Shown piece by piece: positions 34,753 through 43,466 of a DNA stretch of 64,000 bases. Every line of letters begins with the position of its first letter. The first letter of the stretch is position 1. Below the pieces are notes generated by a model. The model ran no database searches. It was not told the DNA's origin and saw only the letters and a list, made by a program, of their open reading frames with translations. Location: contig JACKNI010000003.1 in NCBI GenBank assembly GCA_024234935.1, positions 192,475 to 256,474 of the forward strand, given 5' to 3'. The DNA comes from Chromatiales bacterium (GTDB lineage: Bacteria > Pseudomonadota > Gammaproteobacteria > Steroidobacterales > GCA-2729495). A program made the position numbers and the translations under genes.

Positions 34753-35367
34753 TCAATCGATGTAATACACCTTGGGCCTGGTATTTTTCTCGGGCAGCGG
34801 CGACTTGCCGCCGCGTTCGCGGATCAGTTTGCTCGGCTTGCTGTTCGGGTCGTCGAGATCGCCGAAGATGCGCGCGTCGGTTGGACAGGTCACGACGCAG
34901 GCCGGATCGAGGCCGGCATCGACGCGCCCGCTGCAGAAATCACACTTGGTGACCATGCCCGGTGTGTAGCGCGGGTAGCCCTGCTTCTCGAAGTCGGTGA
35001 GCTCACCCGTACCGAACAAGCCGTCCTTGAAGGCCTCGGCTTTCATCTCGCTGCGCTGGTCGTAGGGACAGGCAACGGCACATGAACCGCAGCCGATGCA
35101 CTTCTGCGGATCGACCATGACGATGCCGTCCGGCCGCGTGTAGGTTGCACCGCTGGGGCAAACCTTCTCGCAGGGTGCATCCTCGCAGTGATTGCAGAGC
35201 GTCGGGATATACACGCGGTTGACGGCCGGATATACGCCGTATTCCTCGCTGAGGGTGCGCGTGAAAAACACGCCGTCGGGCAGGGAATTTTCCTGCTTGC
35301 AACCGATCACGCAGGCGTTGCAGCCAATGCAGCGCTTGAGGTCGAACACCATGCCATAGCGTGCCAT
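34753..35367 (-). CDS. DmsB/PhsB-type four-cluster ferredoxin subunit
   Basis: The 204-residue protein has four cysteine clusters (CIGCNACVIGC, CNHCEDAPCEKVC, CIGCGSCAVACP and CDFC...C...CP), enough for four [4Fe-4S] centres. It transfers electrons between the molybdenum subunit and the NrfD-like subunit. Its ATG overlaps the upstream stop by one base. No signal peptide is present, as is usual for this subunit. Confidence 0.93.
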   Translation of the reverse strand: MARYGMVFDLKRCIGCNACVIGCKQENSLPDGVFFTRTLSEEYGVYPAVNRVYIPTLCNHCEDAPCEKVCPSGATYTRPDGIVMVDPQKCIGCGSCAVACPYDQRSEMKAEAFKDGLFGTGELTDFEKQGYPRYTPGMVTKCDFCSGRVDAGLDPACVVTCPTDARIFGDLDDPNSKPSKLIRERGGKSPLPEKNTRPKVYYID

Positions 35368-37991
35368 CAGTGTTTCCTCCCCTTGCCTGGCAGCGCAATC
35401 TCATCCACCAGGTCATAGACCGAGCCGCCCTTCTTCAGGTGCTCCGGCCAGTCCGGCAGTTTGGTTATCTTGACCTTGCACACCGTTTCCGGCTGGCCGG
35501 TCACACCATCGGTGTTCTTGAGGTCATAGGGCAGCAAATCGTTGAAGTGGCCGCCGGCGTGCTTGATCCCCTTCGACTGGGTCTTGGCCCGCGACAGTGC
35601 ATTGGACACGCCGAGGGCATCGAGATGCCAGCCTTCGGAGATGCCGATACGGCCGAAGATCTTGCCGTAAGGCGACTCGACCTTGACGATGTCCAGCGCC
35701 TTCAGGCCCTGCTTTTCCGCTGTCTTCGGATTCAGCATCAGCGCAATGTGCACCGGGTCGCGATAGACGATGTCCTGGATCCACGGATTACTCAGGCTCT
35801 CGCCAAAGTTGATCTGGATATCCTTGAAGAACATGCCATAGAGGTCGTACTCCGCTGGCTCGTTGTGCACCGGGTCGAGCCGGGGCGTCGGCAGCGGCTG
35901 ATAATCCTCCCATGCCCATTCGTCACGGAATGGCACCTTGGCGGCATCCATCTTCGCCCTGAGGTCGTCGCGCACCTTCACCATGTCCTCGATGTAGAAG
36001 TGCAGGCGCATGCCTTCCCACGGCCGGTACCACTTGTCGAGACGCCGCTCGGTCACCGCATGACCATGCTCGACGTACCAGTCCAGATCCTTGCCGTTCC
36101 AGAGCAGACCCTTGCGGCGGGCGATCTCCTTGTCGGTGTACTTGATGCCCGGCTCGAGCTTCAGCTCGGGCTTCTGCACGAAGCCCAGCGCAAAGTTCAG
36201 CACTTCGTTGTAGCTGTCGAGCACACCGATCCGCTCGGCAAGCTCGGTGAAGATCTCCTCCTCGGTCTTCGTGTCGTAGAGCGGCTCCACCGCCGGCTGC
36301 CGCATGCACATGCCTTCGGTATGCGGTGGCTCGATCATGGTCATGTTCCATGATTCGAACACGTCATTGGACGGCAGGATGACATCGGCCCACTGGGTCG
36401 TCTCGGTGGGAATGATGTCCGACACCGCGATGAACTTCATGCTCTTCATGAATTCAAACCACTTCTCGCGCGGACCCTGCATGGCCCAGATCGGATTCGA
36501 GTGGCAGACGATCATGGTGTCGGGACGGAACTCGAGACCATACTTCTCCGGGTTGAGGAACACTTCCAGGTTCAGGTGTGGCGGATGCACGCCGACCGGA
36601 AAGTAATCCATCAAGTGGAAGGTCTGCGGCGGATAGGCAAACGGCGGCACCGGCCCGAGCTGATGCGGATTGGGCTTGATCATGCCGTTCTCGCCAGGCT
36701 CGATATGACTGTGATCGACCCACTGGTCGTCGAGCGTCACACCGATATGTCCGCCCGGGGTGTCGATGCAGCCGAGCAGGAAATTCACCATCTTGAAGGA
36801 ATGGTTGGTCTGGAAGCCGAGCTTGTGGCCCTGCGCGCCACGGTAGTAGTTGTAGGCGGCAGGACGCAGCGGCATCACGCGGCCGTCGATCTCGATCTTG
36901 GTGTCGGCGGCGATGCCGGCGGCGTCATACATCTCCTTCGCAATCCGCCGCACGGTAGCGGGCGGGATGGTCGTGACCTTCTCCATCGCTTCCGGCGAGC
37001 AGTCGGCAAGGATGTCCTTGAAGCGCTGGAAGGCCGGCTTGCAGGGCTTGCCCTCGACCGTGAATGCACCCTCCAGGGCGAACTCGCCGATGGTCGGGTC
37101 GTCCCAGAGCTTGGCGCGATTGTCGACGCTGTCCCAGACGTAGATCTTGCCTTCGGCATTGCGGATGAAGTAACCGTCATCGCCGACCAGATAGGGTGCG
37201 TTCGTGTCCTTGCGCAGCGACTTGTAGTCGCACCAGCCCTCGTTGACCATCGCATGGCACATGCTCAGGGCAAACTGCCGGTCGGTGGCCGGACGGATCG
37301 GCACCCACTCTTCCGACTTGGCCGCCGAGATTGAAAAACGTGGCTCGACGGTCACACAGCGCATGCCGCGCTTCACGCGCGCATCGGCCACCCAGGCTGA
37401 CTGCGCCGCCGCATGCAGATGCGAGGAGAAGCCGTCGCCGGTACCGTCGTTCAGCCAGTAGTTGCAGTACTTTGCATCGTTGGCTGCCGCGAAGGCTGAA
37501 TGCACATAGCCGTTGATCGGGTGATAGGCGCCGCCGCACATCGTGCCGCCGGACTGGAAGAAGTTGAAATTGCCGAAGGACAGCGGCCAGACCCAGATGT
37601 TCATCTTCTGGAAATCTTCCAGCGACGGGATGATGCGGCGCGGATCGGTCTGCAGGCAGTCCTTGAGCTTGTCGGCCACCAGGGTGAGCGCTTCGTCCCA
37701 GCTGATCGGTACCCACTTCGGGTCGATGTTCGGACCCTTCTCCGGATTGGTGCGTTTCAGCGGCTGCGTGAAGCGGTTGGGATCATAGTGCCGCATGATC
37801 GCCGAGTTGCCCTTGGGACAGAGCTTGCCGCGGTTGGATGGATTGGTGGGATCGCCTTCAACCTTGTTGATGACACCGTCGTCGGTGACATGGATGAGAT
37901 TGGTGCAGGAGTGCAGGCACATCTTGCAGGTCGAGCGTACCCAGCGACCGGGCTTGATGGAGTTGTGTACTGCTTCTGGAGTAGCGGCCAT
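35367..37991 (-). CDS. DMSO-reductase-superfamily molybdopterin oxidoreductase, catalytic subunit
   Basis: The start at 37991 has a GAGGG site and gives an 874-residue protein. The N-terminal [4Fe-4S] cysteines are C22, C25, C29 and C58 (CKMCLHSC...CPKG), followed by the bis-MGD-binding domains. There is no twin-arginine signal in this or any upstream in-frame extension. The enzyme therefore probably faces the cytoplasm, although the NrfD-type partner is usual for periplasmic Psr/Phs/Dms systems. FdhD in the operon suggests a formate-dehydrogenase-like cofactor. The substrate is unassigned. Confidence 0.85.
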   Translation of the reverse strand: MAATPEAVHNSIKPGRWVRSTCKMCLHSCTNLIHVTDDGVINKVEGDPTNPSNRGKLCPKGNSAIMRHYDPNRFTQPLKRTNPEKGPNIDPKWVPISWDEALTLVADKLKDCLQTDPRRIIPSLEDFQKMNIWVWPLSFGNFNFFQSGGTMCGGAYHPINGYVHSAFAAANDAKYCNYWLNDGTGDGFSSHLHAAAQSAWVADARVKRGMRCVTVEPRFSISAAKSEEWVPIRPATDRQFALSMCHAMVNEGWCDYKSLRKDTNAPYLVGDDGYFIRNAEGKIYVWDSVDNRAKLWDDPTIGEFALEGAFTVEGKPCKPAFQRFKDILADCSPEAMEKVTTIPPATVRRIAKEMYDAAGIAADTKIEIDGRVMPLRPAAYNYYRGAQGHKLGFQTNHSFKMVNFLLGCIDTPGGHIGVTLDDQWVDHSHIEPGENGMIKPNPHQLGPVPPFAYPPQTFHLMDYFPVGVHPPHLNLEVFLNPEKYGLEFRPDTMIVCHSNPIWAMQGPREKWFEFMKSMKFIAVSDIIPTETTQWADVILPSNDVFESWNMTMIEPPHTEGMCMRQPAVEPLYDTKTEEEIFTELAERIGVLDSYNEVLNFALGFVQKPELKLEPGIKYTDKEIARRKGLLWNGKDLDWYVEHGHAVTERRLDKWYRPWEGMRLHFYIEDMVKVRDDLRAKMDAAKVPFRDEWAWEDYQPLPTPRLDPVHNEPAEYDLYGMFFKDIQINFGESLSNPWIQDIVYRDPVHIALMLNPKTAEKQGLKALDIVKVESPYGKIFGRIGISEGWHLDALGVSNALSRAKTQSKGIKHAGGHFNDLLPYDLKNTDGVTGQPETVCKVKITKLPDWPEHLKKGGSVYDLVDEIALPGKGRKH

Positions 37992-38265
37992 TGCTAACCC
38001 TCGTATATCAACCGACGGTGGGCCAATCCGGCCAGCGGCCGGAGCGTCATGCATGGCCCGATCATAGCACCAGCTTCCCGACCGACTATCCCTGAGCCGC
38101 AGCACAGAGGCCCGTTTCCGCAATGCATCCGGGCGCGCCGCTTCTGCCAAGCCAGCTGCTCGAAGCGCCGAGCCAGCCACGGCACGTTGGGCTACATTCC
38201 TTGAACCGTGGCCCCCCAGTCCGTGCTGTTTCTGGCTGCGTTCCGGCCCAATCTGGACGTTGAAC
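37992..38265. other. Divergent intergenic region between the molybdoenzyme operon and the eight-gene operon
   Basis: The 274 bases contain no gene. A TATGAT hexamer on the minus strand (38061-38066) could be a -10 box for the molybdoenzyme operon, but I see no good -35 partner. No clear operator palindrome is visible. Confidence 0.35.
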
Positions 38266-39255
38266 ATGCAGGAAATCCAGTCGGTCTGTGTAGTCGGCGC
38301 CGGCGCCATCGGCAGCCTGTTTGCCGGTCACCTGGGGACCGTCGCGCAGATGAAGGTACTGACGCGACGCGAGGAACACGCTGCGCTGCTGAATGCACAC
38401 GGCCTGAAGGTGCGCGGCAAGTCTGCGCTGCACGCAAACATCCGGGCGGCGACGGATCCGGCTGCGCTCGGCGATGTGGATCTGCTCATCATCGCCACCA
38501 AGGCAACGGCGGTGGAGGCCAGCGCGAAGCGGATCGCCGGCCATTTTCCATCCGCCACGGTGATGACCGTTCAGAACGGTCTCGGCTGCGAGGCGGTGGT
38601 GGCCCGCCACGGCGGCTGGCCGATCGTTTCGGCGGTGACGTTCATGAGCGGCGTCCGGCATTCGGACACCGAGGTGGAGTACGAGCTCGACACCGCGACC
38701 TGGATGGGTCCGTGGGCCGACGGCAAAGCCAGCTATGCGGACGTGCAGCAGATCGCCGCGCTGATCGAGCGCTCGGGTCTCAAGGCCAAGGCCTTTCCGG
38801 ACCTGCTTCCGGCGCAGTGGTCAAAGCTGCTGTTCAACTCCTGCGTGAACAGCATCGGCGCACTCACCGACCTGCCGCATGTGCAGGCTTTTGCGAAGCG
38901 GGAGAGCCTCACCGATCTCGGCCATCTGGTCTACGCCATGATGGCCGAAGGCCGGCAGGTTGCCAGTGCGCTCGGCATCGAGCTGTACCGTGACCCCTGG
39001 GCCATGAACGTCGAGGCCGTGAGCCATGGCCAGACCGGCGACGATGAGTACGCCCACGTCTTCTCCATGCTCGAAGACATCCGCGCCAGGCGGGCTACCG
39101 AGGTGGACTGGCTGACCGGCGCAGTGGTGCGTGAAGCGCAGCGACTGGGGATCCCGGCGCCGATACACGAGACACTGTACCGCCTGGTCAAGGCACGGGA
39201 ATCGAGCTGGCAGCGGAAGCCGGCAACTGAAATTGCACACGGGAGTCCGGCATGA
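38266..39255 (+). CDS. Ketopantoate reductase family oxidoreductase (copy 1)
   Basis: About 329 residues from the ATG at 38266; a TTG at 38260 is in frame. The NAD(P)-binding motif VCVVGAGAIGSLFAGHL opens the protein, and the ApbA_C helical domain follows with NSIGALTDLPH. The family reduces 2-oxo acids such as ketopantoate to hydroxy acids. It is the first gene of the operon and overlaps the second reductase gene by 4 bases (ATGA). Two paralogues side by side argue for a catabolic or special role rather than pantothenate synthesis (inference). Confidence 0.85.
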   Translation: MQEIQSVCVVGAGAIGSLFAGHLGTVAQMKVLTRREEHAALLNAHGLKVRGKSALHANIRAATDPAALGDVDLLIIATKATAVEASAKRIAGHFPSATVMTVQNGLGCEAVVARHGGWPIVSAVTFMSGVRHSDTEVEYELDTATWMGPWADGKASYADVQQIAALIERSGLKAKAFPDLLPAQWSKLLFNSCVNSIGALTDLPHVQAFAKRESLTDLGHLVYAMMAEGRQVASALGIELYRDPWAMNVEAVSHGQTGDDEYAHVFSMLEDIRARRATEVDWLTGAVVREAQRLGIPAPIHETLYRLVKARESSWQRKPATEIAHGSPA

Positions 39256-40172
39256 AAGTCTGTATCGTCGGCTGCGGCGCCATCGGCAGCCTGTTCGCAG
39301 CGCATCTCGCCACACTGGCCGATGTCGAGGTCTGGGCCTATGACCTCGACAAGGCGCACGTGGACGCCATCAACAAGGGTGGCCTGCGGCTGTCGGGCAA
39401 GAGCACCCTCCACTCGCGACCGAAGGCAAGCAGCGATCCTGCCGCCATTCCGCCCTGTGATTTCGGCATCGTGGCGACCAAGTCGCTGCATACCCGCCCG
39501 GCCATGGAAGCCACCGCCGCGATCTTTCGCAATGGCGCCGTCTGCTCGGTGCAGAACGGCGTCGGCAACGAGGAGATCATTGCCGAATACGCGCCGCGGG
39601 TGATGCGCGGCACCACCTTCCCGGCCGGCCGCATCATCGAGCCGGGCCACGTGCAGCAGGACACCGGCGGCAAGACCTGGATCGGGCCCTTCGAGCCGAA
39701 GCCGGCCAGCATGGCCGAGGTCAACATACTCGCCGCACGCCTCACCGAATCCGGGATGGAGACCCTGGCCATGGAAGACGCGCGCGGCGCGCAGTGGACC
39801 AAGCTGATCTTCAATGCCGCGACCAACCCCATCGGCGCGCTCACCGGACTGCCGCACGGCGTGGCCTGTGACCAGAAGCGCGTCCGCGAACTCATCTCCG
39901 GCCTGGCCGCCGAGGGTGTTGCCGTCGCCAAAGCGCTCGGCATCACGCCGGACAGCGACCCCGAGAAGCTCATCGACCATGCCCGGGAAGTCGCCTACCT
40001 CCACAAGGCCAGCATGCTGCAGGACGCGCTCGCGCACCGGCGCACTGAAATCGCGGCACTGAACGGCGGCATCGTGCAGTTCGGCGAGCAGACCGGTGTG
40101 CCGACACCTCTGAACCGCGCCATCTGGGCGCTGATCGAGGGCATGGAGCATTCCTGGACCCGCAAGGACTGA
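39252..40172 (+). CDS. Ketopantoate reductase family oxidoreductase (copy 2)
   Basis: The 306-residue paralogue starts MKVCIVGCGAIGSLFAAHLA and has the same two-domain plan (NPIGALTGLPHG in the C-terminal domain). The ATGA overlap with copy 1 indicates translational coupling. The two copies are clearly diverged, so they may act on different substrates or form a heterodimer. No panB or panC lies nearby. The next gene starts 19 bases downstream after AAGGAG. Confidence 0.85.
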   Translation: MKVCIVGCGAIGSLFAAHLATLADVEVWAYDLDKAHVDAINKGGLRLSGKSTLHSRPKASSDPAAIPPCDFGIVATKSLHTRPAMEATAAIFRNGAVCSVQNGVGNEEIIAEYAPRVMRGTTFPAGRIIEPGHVQQDTGGKTWIGPFEPKPASMAEVNILAARLTESGMETLAMEDARGAQWTKLIFNAATNPIGALTGLPHGVACDQKRVRELISGLAAEGVAVAKALGITPDSDPEKLIDHAREVAYLHKASMLQDALAHRRTEIAALNGGIVQFGEQTGVPTPLNRAIWALIEGMEHSWTRKD

Positions 40173-40191
40173 ACGGCAAGGAGCCGCATCG

Positions 40192-41346
40192 ATGAGTACA
40201 CAGAACCCGTTTCAGCCCAGCCCCGCCGAGATCGCCCGCCGCTATGCAAATACGCGCAAGGCGATGGCCGCGGCCGGCCTCGATGCGCTGATCGTCAGCG
40301 GCAGCGAATACTCCGGTTTCGAGGGCGCCGTACGCTACATGTGCGGCTTCCACATCCTGCACCGCTATGCCTACGTGGTGGTGCCGATGAAGGGCGATCC
40401 GATCTTCGTCACGCCGCGCGAGGCCACCTGGGTGGGCGACCACAGCCAGTCCTTCGTCAAGCAGGCCGCCAAGCCCGCCCACTGCGGTGAGTGGCTGGCC
40501 GCACATTGCCGCGAGCAGGGCTGGAAACGCGTCGGCATCTACGGTCTCGAGTACATCATGTCGGTGCGCGACTACCGCGCCCTGCTCGAGGCGCGCCTCG
40601 AACTCGTCGATTTCGACGTGGCCTTCGACCATTCGCGGGCGCAGAAGAGCGAGGAAGAACTCGCCTCGGTGCGCGACTCCATGGCGATCAACAAGGCCGG
40701 CGTGCTCGCCGTCATCCAGGCCTACAAGGCCGGAAAGACCGAGGCCGAGCTGATGGGTGTGGCCGAACAGACCTTTGTGAGCCGCGGCACGGCGCGCAAC
40801 ACCATGGACATGGTGCTGATCGGGCCGAACGGCAGCCTGCGGCCGCAGATGGTCTTTGCCGACCCCCGGCGCCGCGTGGCTGACACCGATGCGCTGATGT
40901 ACGGACTCGAGGTTTCCGGCCAGGGCGGCCACTGGGTCGAGTTCTCCCGGCTGCTGGCGCCGAAGGGCATCAGCGACATCACGCGCCAGCTGCTGGATGC
41001 CTATGCCGAGTTCCACGAGCTGGCCAAAGCGCACATGAAGGTCGGCGCCTCCGCGGAAGACGTGCACCGCAAGTGCATCAAGCCCTTTGAAGGCAAGGGC
41101 TGGCGGCTCGGCCATGTCTGCGGCCACTCGATCGGCATGACCATGATCGAGCACCCGCGCATCGGCGAAGGCGCCGAGTTTGCGCTGGTGGAAAACATGG
41201 TGTGCTCGATGCACCCGCATGTCATGACCGAAGACCGCAGCGCCTGTCTCTATTTCCAGGAAACTTTCAGGGTCGGCAAGGACGGCGGCGAGCCGCTGTC
41301 CGGTGTGCCGGTCAGGTACTACACGGGCGGCGAAGCGGATTTGTAA
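40192..41346 (+). CDS. M24-family (creatinase/aminopeptidase P fold) protein with altered metal ligands
   Basis: The 384-residue protein has a creatinase N-terminal domain and a pita-bread C-terminal domain with GHSIGMTMIEHP. The positions that bind two metals in aminopeptidases are changed by my alignment. The D-x-G...D-x-T-R aspartates read as YGLEVSG...WVEFSR, the first late glutamate region reads VCSMHPH, and the second reads YFQETF. This resembles creatinase, which is metal-free, more than a peptidase. A C-N hydrolase role in the operon is inferred; DddP-like lyase activity is another option. Confidence 0.8.
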   Translation: MSTQNPFQPSPAEIARRYANTRKAMAAAGLDALIVSGSEYSGFEGAVRYMCGFHILHRYAYVVVPMKGDPIFVTPREATWVGDHSQSFVKQAAKPAHCGEWLAAHCREQGWKRVGIYGLEYIMSVRDYRALLEARLELVDFDVAFDHSRAQKSEEELASVRDSMAINKAGVLAVIQAYKAGKTEAELMGVAEQTFVSRGTARNTMDMVLIGPNGSLRPQMVFADPRRRVADTDALMYGLEVSGQGGHWVEFSRLLAPKGISDITRQLLDAYAEFHELAKAHMKVGASAEDVHRKCIKPFEGKGWRLGHVCGHSIGMTMIEHPRIGEGAEFALVENMVCSMHPHVMTEDRSACLYFQETFRVGKDGGEPLSGVPVRYYTGGEADL

Positions 41347-41381
41347 ACCCCCGATCAAAGCAGAACCCCAGGAGCAAAACG

Positions 41382-42464
41382 ATGAGCAACAAACAGCCGA
41401 AGGTCGGTGTGATCTTCAAGTCCTACGAGCCGATGTCGTCGATCCAGAAGTACGCGGCCCAGACCGAAGCCTCCGGTTACAACGGCGGTTTCTGGATCGC
41501 CGAGGCCTATCACTGGTTCCGCAAGTATGGCCATGAAGCGCGCGGCTGCTTCGCGACGCTGGCAGCAGCGACCATGGCCACGAAGAAGATCCCGATCGGC
41601 CTCGGCATCACCTCGCCGTACATGCGTCACCCGACCGTACAGGCCTCCGAGTGCGTGGGCATCGACGATCTGTCCGGCGGACGCTTCATCATGGGCCTCG
41701 GCGCCGGCAAGGTTGGCACCGAATACCTCGACCTCGACATGAAGAAGTTCTCGCCGGTCCGGACCCACCGCGAGTGCACCGAGATGATCCGCGGCATCAC
41801 CAGCGGCAAGGCCTTTGCCTACGATGGCGATCTGTTCAAGTGCGACATGCCGGCCGTGGACCGAAAGGGCCGTGGCCTGCGCACCGAGATCCCCGTGTAT
41901 ATCGGCGCAACCGGACCGCTGATGCAGAAGCTGGCCGGCGAGATCTCCGATGGCCTGCTGCTGCCGGGACTCACCTCACCGGGCTTTACACGCTATGCAC
42001 GCAAGAACTGCCAGGCCGGCGCAGCCGCTGCCAATCGCAAGCTGGCAGCCGACTTCCCGGTCGGCGGCGTGATCCTCGCGGCCTGCTCCAGGGACGGCAA
42101 GAAGGCCAAGGATGCGACGCGCAGCTATACCGGCACCTACATCATCAACAAGCTGCGCAACATCAAGAACGACGTGATCCTCAGCACCTCCGGCCTGCCG
42201 GACAGCACCTGGGCGCCCTTCCGCAAGGCCATCGCCGACGGCACCGAAGACCGCGTCACCCACCTGGTGACAGACGCCATGCAGCGCGCCTTCACCTGCA
42301 TCTCCGGCACGCCGGAAGAGTGCCTGGAAATCACCCAGGAACTGGTGGACGCAGGCCTCAACCTGCCGCTGCTCGAAGTCGTCGGTGCGAGCGAAGCCGA
42401 CAACCTGGAAACGATCCGGCTGTTCGGTGAGCAGGTGCTGGCCAAGCTGAAGCCGGGAGCCTGA
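41382..42464 (+). CDS. LLM class flavin-dependent oxidoreductase
   Basis: About 360 residues from the ATG at 41382, with AGGAG eight bases upstream. It is a luciferase-like TIM barrel (GFWIAEAYHWF, RFIMGLGAGKVGTEYLD and PVYIGATGPLMQKLAGEISDG), closest in layout to the methylenetetrahydromethanopterin reductase-like group. Members use FMN or F420 for monooxygenation or hydride transfer. No flavin reductase or F420 gene is in the window. In this operon it may carry out an oxidative ring or C-N cleavage step (inference). Confidence 0.84.
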   Translation: MSNKQPKVGVIFKSYEPMSSIQKYAAQTEASGYNGGFWIAEAYHWFRKYGHEARGCFATLAAATMATKKIPIGLGITSPYMRHPTVQASECVGIDDLSGGRFIMGLGAGKVGTEYLDLDMKKFSPVRTHRECTEMIRGITSGKAFAYDGDLFKCDMPAVDRKGRGLRTEIPVYIGATGPLMQKLAGEISDGLLLPGLTSPGFTRYARKNCQAGAAAANRKLAADFPVGGVILAACSRDGKKAKDATRSYTGTYIINKLRNIKNDVILSTSGLPDSTWAPFRKAIADGTEDRVTHLVTDAMQRAFTCISGTPEECLEITQELVDAGLNLPLLEVVGASEADNLETIRLFGEQVLAKLKPGA

Positions 42465-42466
42465 CC

Positions 42467-43432
42467 ATGCAACTGGCAAGTTTCACAATCGCCAATGGCG
42501 GGCGCAAGACGATCGGCGCCTTTGTCGGCCACTGCTACATCGATCTGCACGCGCTGACCGGCGGGCAACTGCCGGCCGACATGCTCGCTTTCCTGCAGCT
42601 CGGCGACACCGGCATGCATGCGGCACGCGCCGCCCTCAAACAGCTCGACGCGAAACTGGACCCGACCGGGCTGGCGAAGCTGCGCGGGCCCGGCGGCGAT
42701 CGCTATGCCTTTGCACCGGATGAAATCGTGCTCGCTGCGCCGGTGCCACGGCCGGGCAAGATCATGCATACCTCCTGCAACTTCACCGCGCACCTCAGCG
42801 AACTGACCACCTGGAAAGAACCCGAGTGGCAGTCGCACAACTGGAAGGACTTCCACTTCGAGCACCCGACCGGCTTTCTGGAAGCACCCTCCTCGGTGGT
42901 GGCCTCCGGCGCGAAAGTGCCGGTACCGCACTTCACCAAGCAGCTCGATTACGAGATCGAGATCGCCATCATCATCGGCAAGCCGGCCTTCCGCGTATCG
43001 ATCGCCGACGCCATGGACTACGTCGCCGGCTACACGATCTTCAACGACCTGTCGGCACGCGACATCCAGGCCCGCGAGCATTCCAACAAGGTGATCCTGC
43101 TCGGCAAGAGTTTCAACGGCTCCTGCCCCTTCGGGCCGCACCTGGTGACGCCGGACGAGCTCGGCGATCCGCACAAGCTCGCGATGCAGCTGAAGGTGAA
43201 CGGCGTGGTGCGTCAGGACGCCAATACCTCGCAGATGCACTACAAGACCGCCGAGCTTGTCTCGTGGTGGTCCAACACCACACTCGAGCCCGGCGACATC
43301 ATCACCAGCGGCAGCCCGCCCGGCGTCGCCGCCGGCATGGCCGTACCGGAGTGGCTGAAACCCGGCGACCTGGTAGAGGCCAATATCGAGAAGCTCGGCA
43401 CCCTGACCACGCATATCGTGGCGGGCGACTGA
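42467..43432 (+). CDS. Fumarylacetoacetate hydrolase family protein
   Basis: The 321-residue enzyme has the FAH fold metal motif ExE in DYEIEIAIIIG (about residue 165), NDLSARDIQ and the C-terminal PGDIITSGSPPGVA signature. The family hydrolyses or hydrates beta-diketo or 2-oxo acids formed after ring cleavage. It begins 2 bases after the LLM gene stop, so the two are probably co-translated. The exact activity (hydratase, decarboxylase, fumarylpyruvase) is not readable. Confidence 0.88.
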   Translation: MQLASFTIANGGRKTIGAFVGHCYIDLHALTGGQLPADMLAFLQLGDTGMHAARAALKQLDAKLDPTGLAKLRGPGGDRYAFAPDEIVLAAPVPRPGKIMHTSCNFTAHLSELTTWKEPEWQSHNWKDFHFEHPTGFLEAPSSVVASGAKVPVPHFTKQLDYEIEIAIIIGKPAFRVSIADAMDYVAGYTIFNDLSARDIQAREHSNKVILLGKSFNGSCPFGPHLVTPDELGDPHKLAMQLKVNGVVRQDANTSQMHYKTAELVSWWSNTTLEPGDIITSGSPPGVAAGMAVPEWLKPGDLVEANIEKLGTLTTHIVAGD

Positions 43433-43466
43433 GCCGGTTGATCACAGACAAACAGGGGGTGCCATC

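Noticed and set aside
41382..42464. F420-dependent methanopterin reductase as evidence of methanogenic or F420 metabolism
   Set aside because: LLM family similarity is broad and no F420 biosynthesis gene is present.
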